DNA of 64,000 nucleotides from assembly GCA_937871915.1 (NCBI GenBank), contig CALMPG010000018.1, positions 49,041 to 113,040 on the forward strand, given 5' to 3'. Under the pieces are notes generated by a model that saw nothing but the letters and a program-made list of their open reading frames with translations, did no database searches and was not told the origin of the DNA. Shown here one piece after another: positions 32,310 to 39,946 of the stretch. Every line of letters starts with the position of its first letter. Within the stretch, counting starts at the first letter, position 1. The translations under genes were made by a program, and so were the position numbers. Source of the stretch: an uncultured Phycisphaerales bacterium. Lineage in GTDB: Bacteria; Planctomycetota; Phycisphaerae; Phycisphaerales; UBA1924.

Positions 32310-32735
32310 TTATCGCGGAAGCGGATGGTCTTGCCCATCGAACCCGCCGGCGTAGACCATTCCGGTGGCGGGATCGAAGATCCAGCCGTAGTCGGTCTGG
32401 AAGGCGGAATCCGGGGCGGAGCCGAACACAACGACGCGTCCGTTGGCCCCGCCGACCCAGGCGTTGACGGGCGGGGCGAGGAGGTGGTCCCGGCTGATAA
32501 GCTCGCCCCAGGTTCCGTCGCCCTGGGTGACGGCGGGGAGGGCCTGGTTGTGGCGGGCCTGGAAGACGCCGACGTGGCGGCGGAGTTTCTGGAGCTCGCT
32601 GGCGGTGGCGCTGGCCTGGGCGTCGGAGGTTGCGCCGCTGAAACCGGCGATGGCGATGGCCGCGAGCACGCCGAGGATGACGACGACGATCAGGATCTCG
32701 ACGAGCGTAAAAGCGTTTGCGTGGCGGCGGGGCAT
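32310..32735 (-). CDS. Type II secretion/pilus pseudopilin
   Basis: The 141-residue protein begins MPRRHANAFTLVEILIVVV, the prepilin leader with cleavage before Phe and Glu at +5. The hydrophobic helix follows, then a soluble domain containing ELQKLRRHVGVFQARHNQAL and GWIFDPATGMVYAGG. It is a paralogue of the next gene upstream: the first 30 residues are almost identical. Confidence 0.88.
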   Translation of the reverse strand: MPRRHANAFTLVEILIVVVILGVLAAIAIAGFSGATSDAQASATASELQKLRRHVGVFQARHNQALPAVTQGDGTWGELISRDHLLAPPVNAWVGGANGRVVVFGSAPDSAFQTDYGWIFDPATGMVYAGGFDGQDHPLPR

Positions 32736-32849
32736 GGTGTTTCTCGGGGGCCTCCGTGATCGGGCGGTCGCACGCTGCGTTCAGGAAAACGGGGCGGACC
32801 TCTTTCGAGGGCCGCCCGCTGAGGGTTGCATCGATGGTCCGCGGGCCGA

Positions 32850-33326
32850 TCAGGGCTCGCCGAACCACTTGTTGTTCGTCTCGTTGAAGCCGACGGCGGC
32901 GAAGGCGCCCGTCGCCGAGTTGTAGATCCAGCCGGGAGCGCCGCCGGCGGCGGGGTCCATCGCGGCGGCCGCGGCGGAGGTCGCCAGCACGGTCGCGGAC
33001 GAGTCGGCGGCGACTTCGGACGATCCGTTGCGCGGGTTGTTGGGGGCCGTGCGCACGTAGGACTGCTGCGGGGCCGGGGGGGTGATGAGCTGGCTGAACG
33101 CGGCGGCGCCGGCGCCGACGAGGGTCGGGGCGGTGCCGTTGTTCTTGACGCGGTAGAGCTCGATCTGGTTGCGGATGGACTGGAGCTGGGTCTGGATGTT
33201 GCCGCGCTGGGCATCCTGGCTGGCGTTGGTGAACTGCGGGATCACGATCGCGGCGAGAATGCCGAGGATGACCACGACGATCAGAATTTCGACCAGCGTA
33301 AAGGCTTTCGACACACGGTTTCGCAT
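32850..33326 (-). CDS. Type II secretion/pilus pseudopilin (major-type)
   Basis: The 158-residue protein (start ATG 33326, AAGGAG 8 bases upstream) begins MRNRVSKAFTLVEILIVVV, with the leader peptidase site after Ala before Phe, then LGILAAIVIPQFTNASQDAQ as in GspG/PilA. The C-terminus ends in WIYNSATGAFAAVGF, matching the paralogue downstream. It should be the main pilin-like subunit of a pseudopilus or pilus. Confidence 0.9.
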   Translation of the reverse strand: MRNRVSKAFTLVEILIVVVILGILAAIVIPQFTNASQDAQRGNIQTQLQSIRNQIELYRVKNNGTAPTLVGAGAAAFSQLITPPAPQQSYVRTAPNNPRNGSSEVAADSSATVLATSAAAAAMDPAAGGAPGWIYNSATGAFAAVGFNETNNKWFGEP

Positions 33327-33594
33327 GCTGCTTCTCCTTGCTTGCACCGGACGCTTGCATCCCGTTGCGCCACACCCTGGGCTTGGGGAGCGTTGGTTCG
33401 ACTGACTTCCACCACGCACGTCGCGTGGCTCACGCTGGTAGATCGAATCCGCGGGCGGGCGGGAGTAGGAAGTTCCTGCCGGAACCCCTTGGCCGGGCGT
33501 CGGGGTTGCCGGTTGTGACGGCCAGCGCGGGCGTGCGGGGGGTTCTTGTGACGTTGGTGGCGGGTTATGGACCGTGGCGCGGCCGGAACGAGGC

Positions 33595-33619
33595 GCGGCC
33601 CGGCGAGAAGCCGGGCCGC
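33595..33619 (-). terminator. Strong hairpin after the HEAT/receiver gene
   Basis: Perfect 10-bp stem GCGGCCCGGC (33595-33604) and its complement (33610-33619) with a 5-base loop, 35 bases beyond the stop of the gene at 33654. No T-run follows. It may be a terminator or a boundary between transcription units. The rest of 33327-33653 shows nothing further that I can name. Confidence 0.45.
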
Positions 33620-33653
33620 GTGGTGGGATGTGGGATGTTCCGTCGAAGGGGCT

Positions 33654-35924
33654 CTACTTGTCGGCGCCGAGGATCAGGGGGACGACGCCCGAGCCCTCGA
33701 GGTTGAGGGCGCCGACGACGGCGGCGGCGGCGGTGGCCTCGTCGCCGGCGGCCTTGGAGGTGAGGGAGACGAGGGCCTGGACCTGTCGCGCCTCGAGCAT
33801 GTTGCCGAAACGCTTGGCGGAATCGGCGACATAGCCGAGCAGCTTGGCCCGCTCGGCGCCCTCGGCGGCGAGGGCGGCGTCGGTGAGGGCGACCTGGGCC
33901 TGGCTTGTGGCGATGAGCGAGAGGACCTCGGCGATGCGGGCCTTGGTGTCGCCCTTGGACTCGGCCACGGCGCCGATGAGCGGCCCCTGGGCCTCGACGA
34001 CGCTGAGGATCGGGCTGCCGGCCATGGCGAGGTCTCGGAGCACCCCCAGGGAGCGGGTCTTGTAGGCCTCGGCCTCGTCGCCGGTGATGAGGCCGCCGGA
34101 GGCGGCGTCGATGAGCTCCATGACGGAGGTCTCGACGTCCTTGGGGCCGGCGCCGTCGGTGAGGAGCCGGACGCGGACGTCGCGGGCGTAGCGCGGGTAG
34201 AGGTCCTGGCGGCCCTGCGGTGTGACGACCGCGAGGATGGGTGTGGCTCTCAGGCGGGCGTCGGACTGGGACTGGGCGATGAGGTCGCCGGTCTGCTGGC
34301 TGGGAAGGCGATTGGCGAGGATGACGTCCACGCCGGGAGAATCGGCGATGGCCTGGCGGACCTCGTCGATGCTCGTGGCCGGGGGGAGGACGGTGAAGCC
34401 GTTCTTGCGGAGGAGCTCGGAAGCCGTCTGCTGGAGTTCCGTTGTCGGGGCGACGACGAGCGCGTACTTGGCGGAGGCCTGGCGGATGCTCGAGCCGAGC
34501 GTGCGGACCACCGTCGGCGCGCCCTCGAAAGGGTCCTTGGGCTGGGCGGTGCCGATGGCGAGGGCGGCCTCGTACTGGACGCGCCGGTTGGGGTACTTCA
34601 GGGCCTCGAGGAGCGGCTTGCGGACCGTCGGGTCCTGGTAGGCCTTCCAGAGGTCGCGACCGGCGGTCTTCTCGAGCGCGGCCAGCGCGCGACGGACGAG
34701 CGGCGTGTCGCCCGCGTCGAGGGCTTTGCCGAGCACGTTCTGGCCGACGCCCGGGCCCGCGGCGACGGCGTAGTACATGGCGTCGTGGCGGTCCTTGCCG
34801 TAGACCGGGTTCTCGTAGCCCTCCGGAGAGCGGAGTTCGCGGGAGAGGTTGGCGGCGATCCACGTGGATACGGCGCGGGATGAGGCGGGGTCCTTCATCA
34901 ACGCCCGCTCGGACATCTGCATGGCCATGGTCTGGGGGAATACGCGGGTGTCGACTCCCTGGAAGGTCAGGCCGGTGCCGGGCTGGTATTCCCAGACGAG
35001 CTGGTGGGCATCGTTGGGGAAGGTCATGAGGCTGGGCGAGCCCTTGAGATAGGCATCGGCGAGGTCGCTGTAGCGCTCGGCGAGGGGCATCTGGGTGTTC
35101 ACCGCGCCGGAGATGGCGTGGATGGCGGACTGGGCCGCGTTTCGCACGCTGTCGCTCTGGGTGGTGGACGCGAGGTCGTAGAGGAAGGGGAGGCTCTGGG
35201 TCTGGGGGAGGTCGCCGAGGATGAGGCAGACCTGCTCCTGCTGGGTGGGGTTGAGCTTGGGCAGCGCGGTGACGAGGGGCATGATGCTGTGGCGGCCGAG
35301 CTCGACGAGGATGCGGCGGATCTCGGCGTTGGTGGCGACGTCGGCGCCGGAGAAGTAGGTGGCGAAGAGCTTGGGCACGGCGTACTCGCCGGCGAAGAGC
35401 AGACGCTCACGCGCGACGGAACGCTGGCGCAGGTCGCCGGAGAGCATCTGGATGCTGGCCTGGATCGCGGCCGGATCGCGGGCTTGCTCGAGCTGGCCGC
35501 CCTCGTAGGCCTTGAGCAGGGCGCCGGCGACGGCCTCGAGCGACGGGGTTCGGCCCGCGCGAGCGACGGCGTCGCTGAATCGCTTGTAGCCGGTGGTGGA
35601 ATCGACCAGTTTGGTGAACTCGGTTCCGGAGAACCCGCGATCGAGGAGTCCCTGGCCCATGGCCTTGGCCGCGTCGGCGCGATCGATGAGGATGTAGTGC
35701 ACGAAGTCGTTGAGGAGTTCGGCGTCCTTGGCCCGCTGCTCTTTGTCGTTGGGTTCGGGAGCGGCGGACTTGCCGTCCTTCGCGGCGGGCTGCTTGGGCG
35801 CGGTCGTGACCATGCCGGCCGCTCCGCCATCGTCGGCCATCAGGCCGGCCGACAGGGTGGAGCCCGCGAGGAGCGCGAGGAGGCGGGCGAGAGAACGCAG
35901 TTCGAGTGGTGGGCGGCTGGGCAC
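33654..35924 (-). CDS. Secreted HEAT-repeat protein with degenerate receiver-like domain
   Basis: The 756-residue protein has a signal peptide (hydrophobic stretch ARLLALLAGSTLSAGLMA, about 13-30), a linker rich in Pro/Lys, then HEAT-like helical repeats up to about 480 (for example VLGKALDAGDTPLVRRALAA and PNRRVQYEAALAIGTA). Residues 486-600 form a Rossmann-like domain that resembles a receiver: KYALVVAPTTELQQTASELL, DVILANRLP, RATPILAVVTPQ. The acid pair is Ala-Pro and the phosphoacceptor position is Asn (N538), so it cannot be phosphorylated in the usual way. The C-terminal part is Ala-rich helical. The protein probably scaffolds an envelope complex. Confidence 0.75.
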   Translation of the reverse strand: MPSRPPLELRSLARLLALLAGSTLSAGLMADDGGAAGMVTTAPKQPAAKDGKSAAPEPNDKEQRAKDAELLNDFVHYILIDRADAAKAMGQGLLDRGFSGTEFTKLVDSTTGYKRFSDAVARAGRTPSLEAVAGALLKAYEGGQLEQARDPAAIQASIQMLSGDLRQRSVARERLLFAGEYAVPKLFATYFSGADVATNAEIRRILVELGRHSIMPLVTALPKLNPTQQEQVCLILGDLPQTQSLPFLYDLASTTQSDSVRNAAQSAIHAISGAVNTQMPLAERYSDLADAYLKGSPSLMTFPNDAHQLVWEYQPGTGLTFQGVDTRVFPQTMAMQMSERALMKDPASSRAVSTWIAANLSRELRSPEGYENPVYGKDRHDAMYYAVAAGPGVGQNVLGKALDAGDTPLVRRALAALEKTAGRDLWKAYQDPTVRKPLLEALKYPNRRVQYEAALAIGTAQPKDPFEGAPTVVRTLGSSIRQASAKYALVVAPTTELQQTASELLRKNGFTVLPPATSIDEVRQAIADSPGVDVILANRLPSQQTGDLIAQSQSDARLRATPILAVVTPQGRQDLYPRYARDVRVRLLTDGAGPKDVETSVMELIDAASGGLITGDEAEAYKTRSLGVLRDLAMAGSPILSVVEAQGPLIGAVAESKGDTKARIAEVLSLIATSQAQVALTDAALAAEGAERAKLLGYVADSAKRFGNMLEARQVQALVSLTSKAAGDEATAAAAVVGALNLEGSGVVPLILGADK

Positions 35925-36421
35925 GATCGACTCCTGGGAAGCGGGGAGAAACCGGTCGGACAGGGTGGGGCGGGGAGCGCGCTGCGCAACCCCGGGGTTG
36001 ACAACTACGGACAGCGAAATGGCCCGGATGCCGCGAAGGGCGATTTCCGGGTGGGGTAAGGTACTGGGGGGGTGGCGGGCATGTCAATCCGGGGCCGCCA
36101 TTGACCCCCTCTATATAGGGAGGCGATCTGCGCGGTCTTCGACGGGGGCTGTGGGCGCAAGGCCCAAAAGCATGGGTGGTTGGGCCGGGGTTGAGCGACT
36201 GGATCGGAAATCGGGCGGCGGAGGGTCCGGATAGGCCATTTTTCGATTCATTCGGAACCACCGTCAAGAGCCCCCCATCGAGCGTCGATGTTCTCGCGTG
36301 AACGACCGGCACAGACGTGAGTGCCGGTTCGGTCGGTGGCACCCGCCGCGCCAAGGCCGCGCGGAAACACGGGCCGATCGAAACGACCGGTGACAGCCTT
36401 CCCAGGAACGCGAGGACGAGC
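35925..36421. other. 497-base divergent intergenic region
   Basis: This region separates the HEAT/receiver gene (minus) from the HTH-receiver gene (plus). It holds a candidate minus-strand promoter (listed separately) and an AT-rich inverted element CCCCTCTATATAGGGAGG around 36106-36123, which might be part of a regulatory site. No gene is visible. Confidence 0.5.
36058..36087 (-). promoter_or_regulatory. Candidate promoter of the HEAT/receiver gene
   Basis: Minus-strand TTGACA (36087-36082) and TACCTT (36063-36058) with an 18-base spacer. The -35 is consensus, the -10 is weak. The start of the gene is about 130 bases downstream. Confidence 0.35.
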
Positions 36422-37033
36422 ATGCTTTCGTTCGACAAAGACGTATTGACGACCGGCGAGGTGGCGAAGATCTGCAACGTCGCCCCGCGCACGGTTTCCA
36501 AGTGGTTCGACACGGGGGTGCTCAAGGGGTACCGGATCCCGGGGTCGAAGGACCGGCGGATCCCGGTGTCGCAGCTGGTGCGCTTCATGAAGGAGCACGG
36601 CATTCCGTTCGACGGGATGGCGGGCGGGAAGACCCGCGTGCTGATCGTGGACGACGAGCAGGAGATCGTGGATGTGCTGAGCAAGGTGCTCGGCGAGCAG
36701 GCCAACTACGAGGTCCGCACGGCGATCAACGGCTTCCAGGCCGGGGCCGAGGCGGAGCGGTTCAAGCCGCATGTCATGCTGCTGGACGTGCACCTGGGCG
36801 AGGGGAACAACGGTGTGACCGCCGCGACGGGGAGCGACGTCCGCCAGATCACGAACTTTGTCCGGTCGGATGATGATCTGCAGCTGTGCAAGATCATCGC
36901 GATGAGCGGGAAGCTGACGGACGCGCAGCTCAACGGGATGAAGACGCAGGGCTTCGACGGGTACCTGAAGAAGCCGTTCGCGGTGCGGCAGGTTGTCGAG
37001 GCGATCGAGCAGGCGACGTCGCTGGTCTCCTGA
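36422..37033 (+). CDS. HTH-receiver regulator (excisionase-type HTH plus response-regulator domain)
   Basis: The 203-residue protein (start ATG 36422) has an N-terminal MerR/excisionase-like HTH (LTTGEVAKICNVAPRTVSKWF, residues about 9-32, then YRIPGSKDRRIPVSQLVRFM) and a C-terminal receiver domain from residue 71: acidic pair D77/D78 (LIVDDEQE), phosphoacceptor D122 (LLDVHLG), S162 (IIAMSGK) and K184 (YLKKPF). The order HTH then receiver is the reverse of classical response regulators. A 12-residue insertion (GEGNNGVTAATG) follows the phosphoacceptor. The likely role is a DNA-binding switch; no histidine kinase gene is adjacent. Confidence 0.88.
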   Translation: MLSFDKDVLTTGEVAKICNVAPRTVSKWFDTGVLKGYRIPGSKDRRIPVSQLVRFMKEHGIPFDGMAGGKTRVLIVDDEQEIVDVLSKVLGEQANYEVRTAINGFQAGAEAERFKPHVMLLDVHLGEGNNGVTAATGSDVRQITNFVRSDDDLQLCKIIAMSGKLTDAQLNGMKTQGFDGYLKKPFAVRQVVEAIEQATSLVS

Positions 37034-37175
37034 GCGTTGACGAAGAACTCGAGCTATTTGTGACAGGGGCGCTTGCGTGTGCGGCGCCCCTGTTTTTCTG
37101 CGCGGGCGAGCGGGCCGTCTTGCGGGGGCGCTGGGTCGAGAATGGCCGTACAATCCCGGGGTCGAGGACGTAGAC

Positions 37176-37469
37176 ATGCTGCACAGCGAAACCGCCAAGG
37201 TATCCGATTTTCCGGCTCAGTTCGACTCGGTCGCGAAGTCTCGCGGCCCCACGTTTGTCATGCGGGGCCGCAAGACGGCGGCCGTGGTGCTCAGCCCGAA
37301 GCAGTTCCGTGCGTACGCAGACGCTCGGGAGCGGATGGACATCCTTCGGGCGATCGAGGAGGGCCGTCGTGAGGCACTGTCGGGGAAGGGCATGCCGATC
37401 GGTCAACTGAGGACAAAGTTGGCGCGGGAACTTCGGCGCAGGGCCAGGGCGCGGACCGCGTCTCGCTAG
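37176..37469 (+). CDS. Phd/YefM-type antitoxin
   Basis: The 97-residue protein begins MLHSETAKVSDFPAQFDSVA, followed by the Phd/YefM beta strands FVMRGRKTAAVVLSPKQFRA, a typical antitoxin DNA-binding fold. The C-terminal half is basic and helical, presumably the toxin-wrapping tail. It lies 24 bases before a ParE-type toxin gene, making a complete type II module. The start has no close Shine-Dalgarno, GAGG lying about 9 bases upstream. Confidence 0.82.
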   Translation: MLHSETAKVSDFPAQFDSVAKSRGPTFVMRGRKTAAVVLSPKQFRAYADARERMDILRAIEEGRREALSGKGMPIGQLRTKLARELRRRARARTASR

Positions 37470-37493
37470 GACGCCGGGAGGCAGGAGTCGGTG

Positions 37494-37814
37494 ATGGCGA
37501 GCCCAACGCCCGGTCGGTTCCTTGTGATCACCATGCCGCGAGCCTACGCGGACTTGCTGGCCATTCACGAGTACATCGGCGCGGGCCGTCCGCGGAACGC
37601 CGACGCCGTCGTCCCGAGGCTTGTGGACGCGATCGCACGACTCGAACGCATGCCCCGGCGATGCGCCGCGGCTCGGGAGGCCGGGGAGTTCGAGGGCGAG
37701 TTGCGACAGATGGTTGTCTCGGGCTTTCGCATCGTCTTCCAGATCAGGGACAATCGAGTCGAGGTTTTGGCGATCGTCCACACGAGCCGGAGGAATGTCG
37801 AAGACTTCGAGTAG
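37494..37814 (+). CDS. ParE/RelE-type toxin
   Basis: The 106-residue protein has the ParE fold pattern: LVITMPRAYADLLAIHEYIG (helix hairpin), LVDAIARLERMPRRC, the strand QMVVSGFRIVFQIRDNRVEV and the C-terminal HTSRRN that corresponds to the family HGRR motif. ParE toxins inhibit gyrase, RelE relatives cut mRNA; this one looks closer to ParE. An in-frame GTG 3 bases before the ATG is an alternative start. The antitoxin is upstream; the stop is separated by one base from the convergent hydrolase stop. Confidence 0.82.
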   Translation: MASPTPGRFLVITMPRAYADLLAIHEYIGAGRPRNADAVVPRLVDAIARLERMPRRCAAAREAGEFEGELRQMVVSGFRIVFQIRDNRVEVLAIVHTSRRNVEDFE

Positions 37815-37815
37815 C

Positions 37816-38793
37816 TCAGGGTTGGAGCACCCGCGACGGCTCATCGACGCGTGTGCCGCCGGCATCGGTGATCGTGTGCCTGAACCCCGGCCGGATGGCC
37901 GCGGTCGCCCAGCCCCCCCACTCTTTCCCATGTGCCGGCGCGGGCGCCATGGCGAGCATGGCGACCTGATGGTCCGGGCCGAGGGCGAAGCGGCGGGTGA
38001 TTCGCTCGAGGACTTCCGCGATCGCGTCGAGGGGCGCGGCCCCGCGGCGCATGAGTTCGACGGCGAGGAATGAGCCGCAGGTGCCCATGACGAGCTCGCC
38101 GTTGCCGGTGGCCGCGGCGGCCCCGGCCTGCTGATCCACGTACAGGCCGTGGCCGATGATGGGCGAGTCTCCGACGCGCCCGGGGACCTTGAAGGCCATG
38201 CCGGAGGTTGAGCAGGCGCCGGCGAGGCGGGCATGCTGGTCGATGGCGAGGATGGAGACGGTGTCGTGCGAGGCGCTGGGGCCGTCGCCGCCGGTCACGC
38301 CGCCCCCGTCGCGGGCACGCTCTTCGAGGTTGAGCGGCGGGATCCAGCCCTGGTACTTCGCGCGATCGAGGTTTCGTGGATCGGCGGCCCACTTGTGCCA
38401 CTCAGCGCGCGAGTGGTCGGTGAGCAACTCGGTGGGTGTGAAGCCCTCGCGGGCGGCGAACTCGTCGGCACCCTCGCCGACGAGCATGATGTGGATGGTC
38501 TTCTCCATCACCCGCCGGGCGATGGCGCAGGGATTGGCGAAGCGTCGCAGGCCGGCCACCGAGCCGCAGCGGTTCGGGTCGGTCATGATGCAGCCGTCGA
38601 GGGAGACGTGGCCGCAGGCGTCGGGGAGGCCGCCGATGCCGACGGAGTTGATGGTCGGATCGTTCTCGACGGCGGTGGCCGCGGCGATGACGGCGTCGAG
38701 GGCGTCGCCGCCGCGACGGAGGATGGCCATGCCCGGCTCGTTGCCGATCGGTCCGAAGGACCAGGTGGAGAGTATGGCCGGGTCGGTGTGCAT
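37816..38793 (-). CDS. Glycosylasparaginase/isoaspartyl peptidase family N-terminal nucleophile hydrolase
   Basis: The 325-residue protein starts MHTDPAILSTWSFGPIGNEP and contains the family pattern: GGDALDAVIAAATAVENDPT, TINSVGIGGLPD, and the autocleavage site SASHDTVSILAID, where T178 becomes the N-terminal nucleophile. The C-terminal chain has GRVGDSPIIGHGLYVDQQAG. This matches N4-(beta-N-acetylglucosaminyl)-L-asparaginase; isoaspartyl peptidase is the alternative. It may release glycan-linked asparagine or act on damaged peptides. No signal peptide is seen. Confidence 0.88.
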   Translation of the reverse strand: MHTDPAILSTWSFGPIGNEPGMAILRRGGDALDAVIAAATAVENDPTINSVGIGGLPDACGHVSLDGCIMTDPNRCGSVAGLRRFANPCAIARRVMEKTIHIMLVGEGADEFAAREGFTPTELLTDHSRAEWHKWAADPRNLDRAKYQGWIPPLNLEERARDGGGVTGGDGPSASHDTVSILAIDQHARLAGACSTSGMAFKVPGRVGDSPIIGHGLYVDQQAGAAAATGNGELVMGTCGSFLAVELMRRGAAPLDAIAEVLERITRRFALGPDHQVAMLAMAPAPAHGKEWGGWATAAIRPGFRHTITDAGGTRVDEPSRVLQP

Positions 38794-38884
38794 CGCGCAG
38801 AGTAGTGGCGGAGTGGTCGGGTGGCAAAGTGGCCCGGTGGCGGCGGGCGTTCTCACGCGCGCGACGGCCACTACGCTTGGCACC

Positions 38885-39688
38885 GTGTCGCGACTCCCCA
38901 CCATCTTCGCTTCGCTGCGGGCCGCCGAGCGCAAGGCCTTGATGCCGTTCATCTGGGGCGGACACCCGCGTCCGGGGGACACGGCCCGCCTGCTTCCCGC
39001 GCTGCAGCGGGCGGGGGCGAGTGTTGTCGAGGTCGGGTATCCGTTCTCGGATCCGGTGGCGGACGGGCCGGTGATCGCCGCGGCGATGCACGAGGCCCTC
39101 AAGGCCGGGGCGACGGTGAAGTCGGTCAACGCGGAGATCGGGGCGACCCGGGCGGGCGGGTGCTCGGTGGGGATCGTCTCGATGGTCAGCATTTCCATCG
39201 TGCATCGCGTGGGCGTTCGGGCCTTCGTGGAGGGGGCCAAGGGCGCGGGCGTGGATGGGTTCATCTTTCCGGATGTTCCGCTGGAAGAGTCGGACGAGCC
39301 GCTCTCGCGTGTGCGCGAGGCCGGGCTGTGCGCCGCGATGCTCATCGCACCGACGACCGATGCGGCGCGGGCGGGGGCGCTGGCGAGGGCGAGTTCCGGG
39401 TTCGTGTACGTGCTTGCCCGCGCGGGGATCACGGGAGAGGGCGCGGGCCTGGCCGTCGATGCGTTGGCACGACGGATCGGTGCGCTTCGGAACGAGACGG
39501 ACTTGCCGATCGCGGTCGGGTTCGGCGTGTCGAACGCGGGGCAGGTGCGGCAGGTCGTTGGGGCGGGGGCCGACGCGGCGATCGTGGGGAGCGCGCTGGT
39601 TCGTCGTATTGCCCAGGGGGCCATCGGCGGTGATCCGGTCGCGGCCGGGGAGGCCTTTGTCGGTGAGTTGGCCCAGGGTCTTCGGTAG
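38885..39688 (+). CDS. trpA: Tryptophan synthase alpha subunit
   Basis: The 267-residue TIM-barrel protein, with GTG 38885 as start, carries the catalytic residues at the classical numbers: E49 and D60 in VVEVGYPFSDPVADGP. Further family segments are GFIFPDVPLEES, LIAPTTD, GFVYVLARAGITG and VGFGVSNAGQV. It cleaves indole-3-glycerol phosphate to indole in the last step of tryptophan synthesis. trpB is not adjacent, so the genes are split in this genome. Confidence 0.95.
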   Translation: MSRLPTIFASLRAAERKALMPFIWGGHPRPGDTARLLPALQRAGASVVEVGYPFSDPVADGPVIAAAMHEALKAGATVKSVNAEIGATRAGGCSVGIVSMVSISIVHRVGVRAFVEGAKGAGVDGFIFPDVPLEESDEPLSRVREAGLCAAMLIAPTTDAARAGALARASSGFVYVLARAGITGEGAGLAVDALARRIGALRNETDLPIAVGFGVSNAGQVRQVVGAGADAAIVGSALVRRIAQGAIGGDPVAAGEAFVGELAQGLR

Positions 39689-39946
39689 CGAAGCAGGCGA
39701 CCGCCGTGCTTTGCTGCCAGAAACCGACAGTCCGGTCCCCGGGAGTCGCCGGTTTTCTCCGCATTTACTGGGGTTTGCTTTGGCGGCGGCTTGCCCGTGT
39801 GGGGAACCCCGCAACAATCGCCCAACGGGCAGCGCCGAGGCGGGCGCGATCGTTGAAGCACCTGCACTGCGAGCACTTGGGATGGACCCCCGGTGCCGTG
39901 CGGGCGGCCGATCGCGAACTCAATCGCAAGCCCAACGGGGAGTCTC

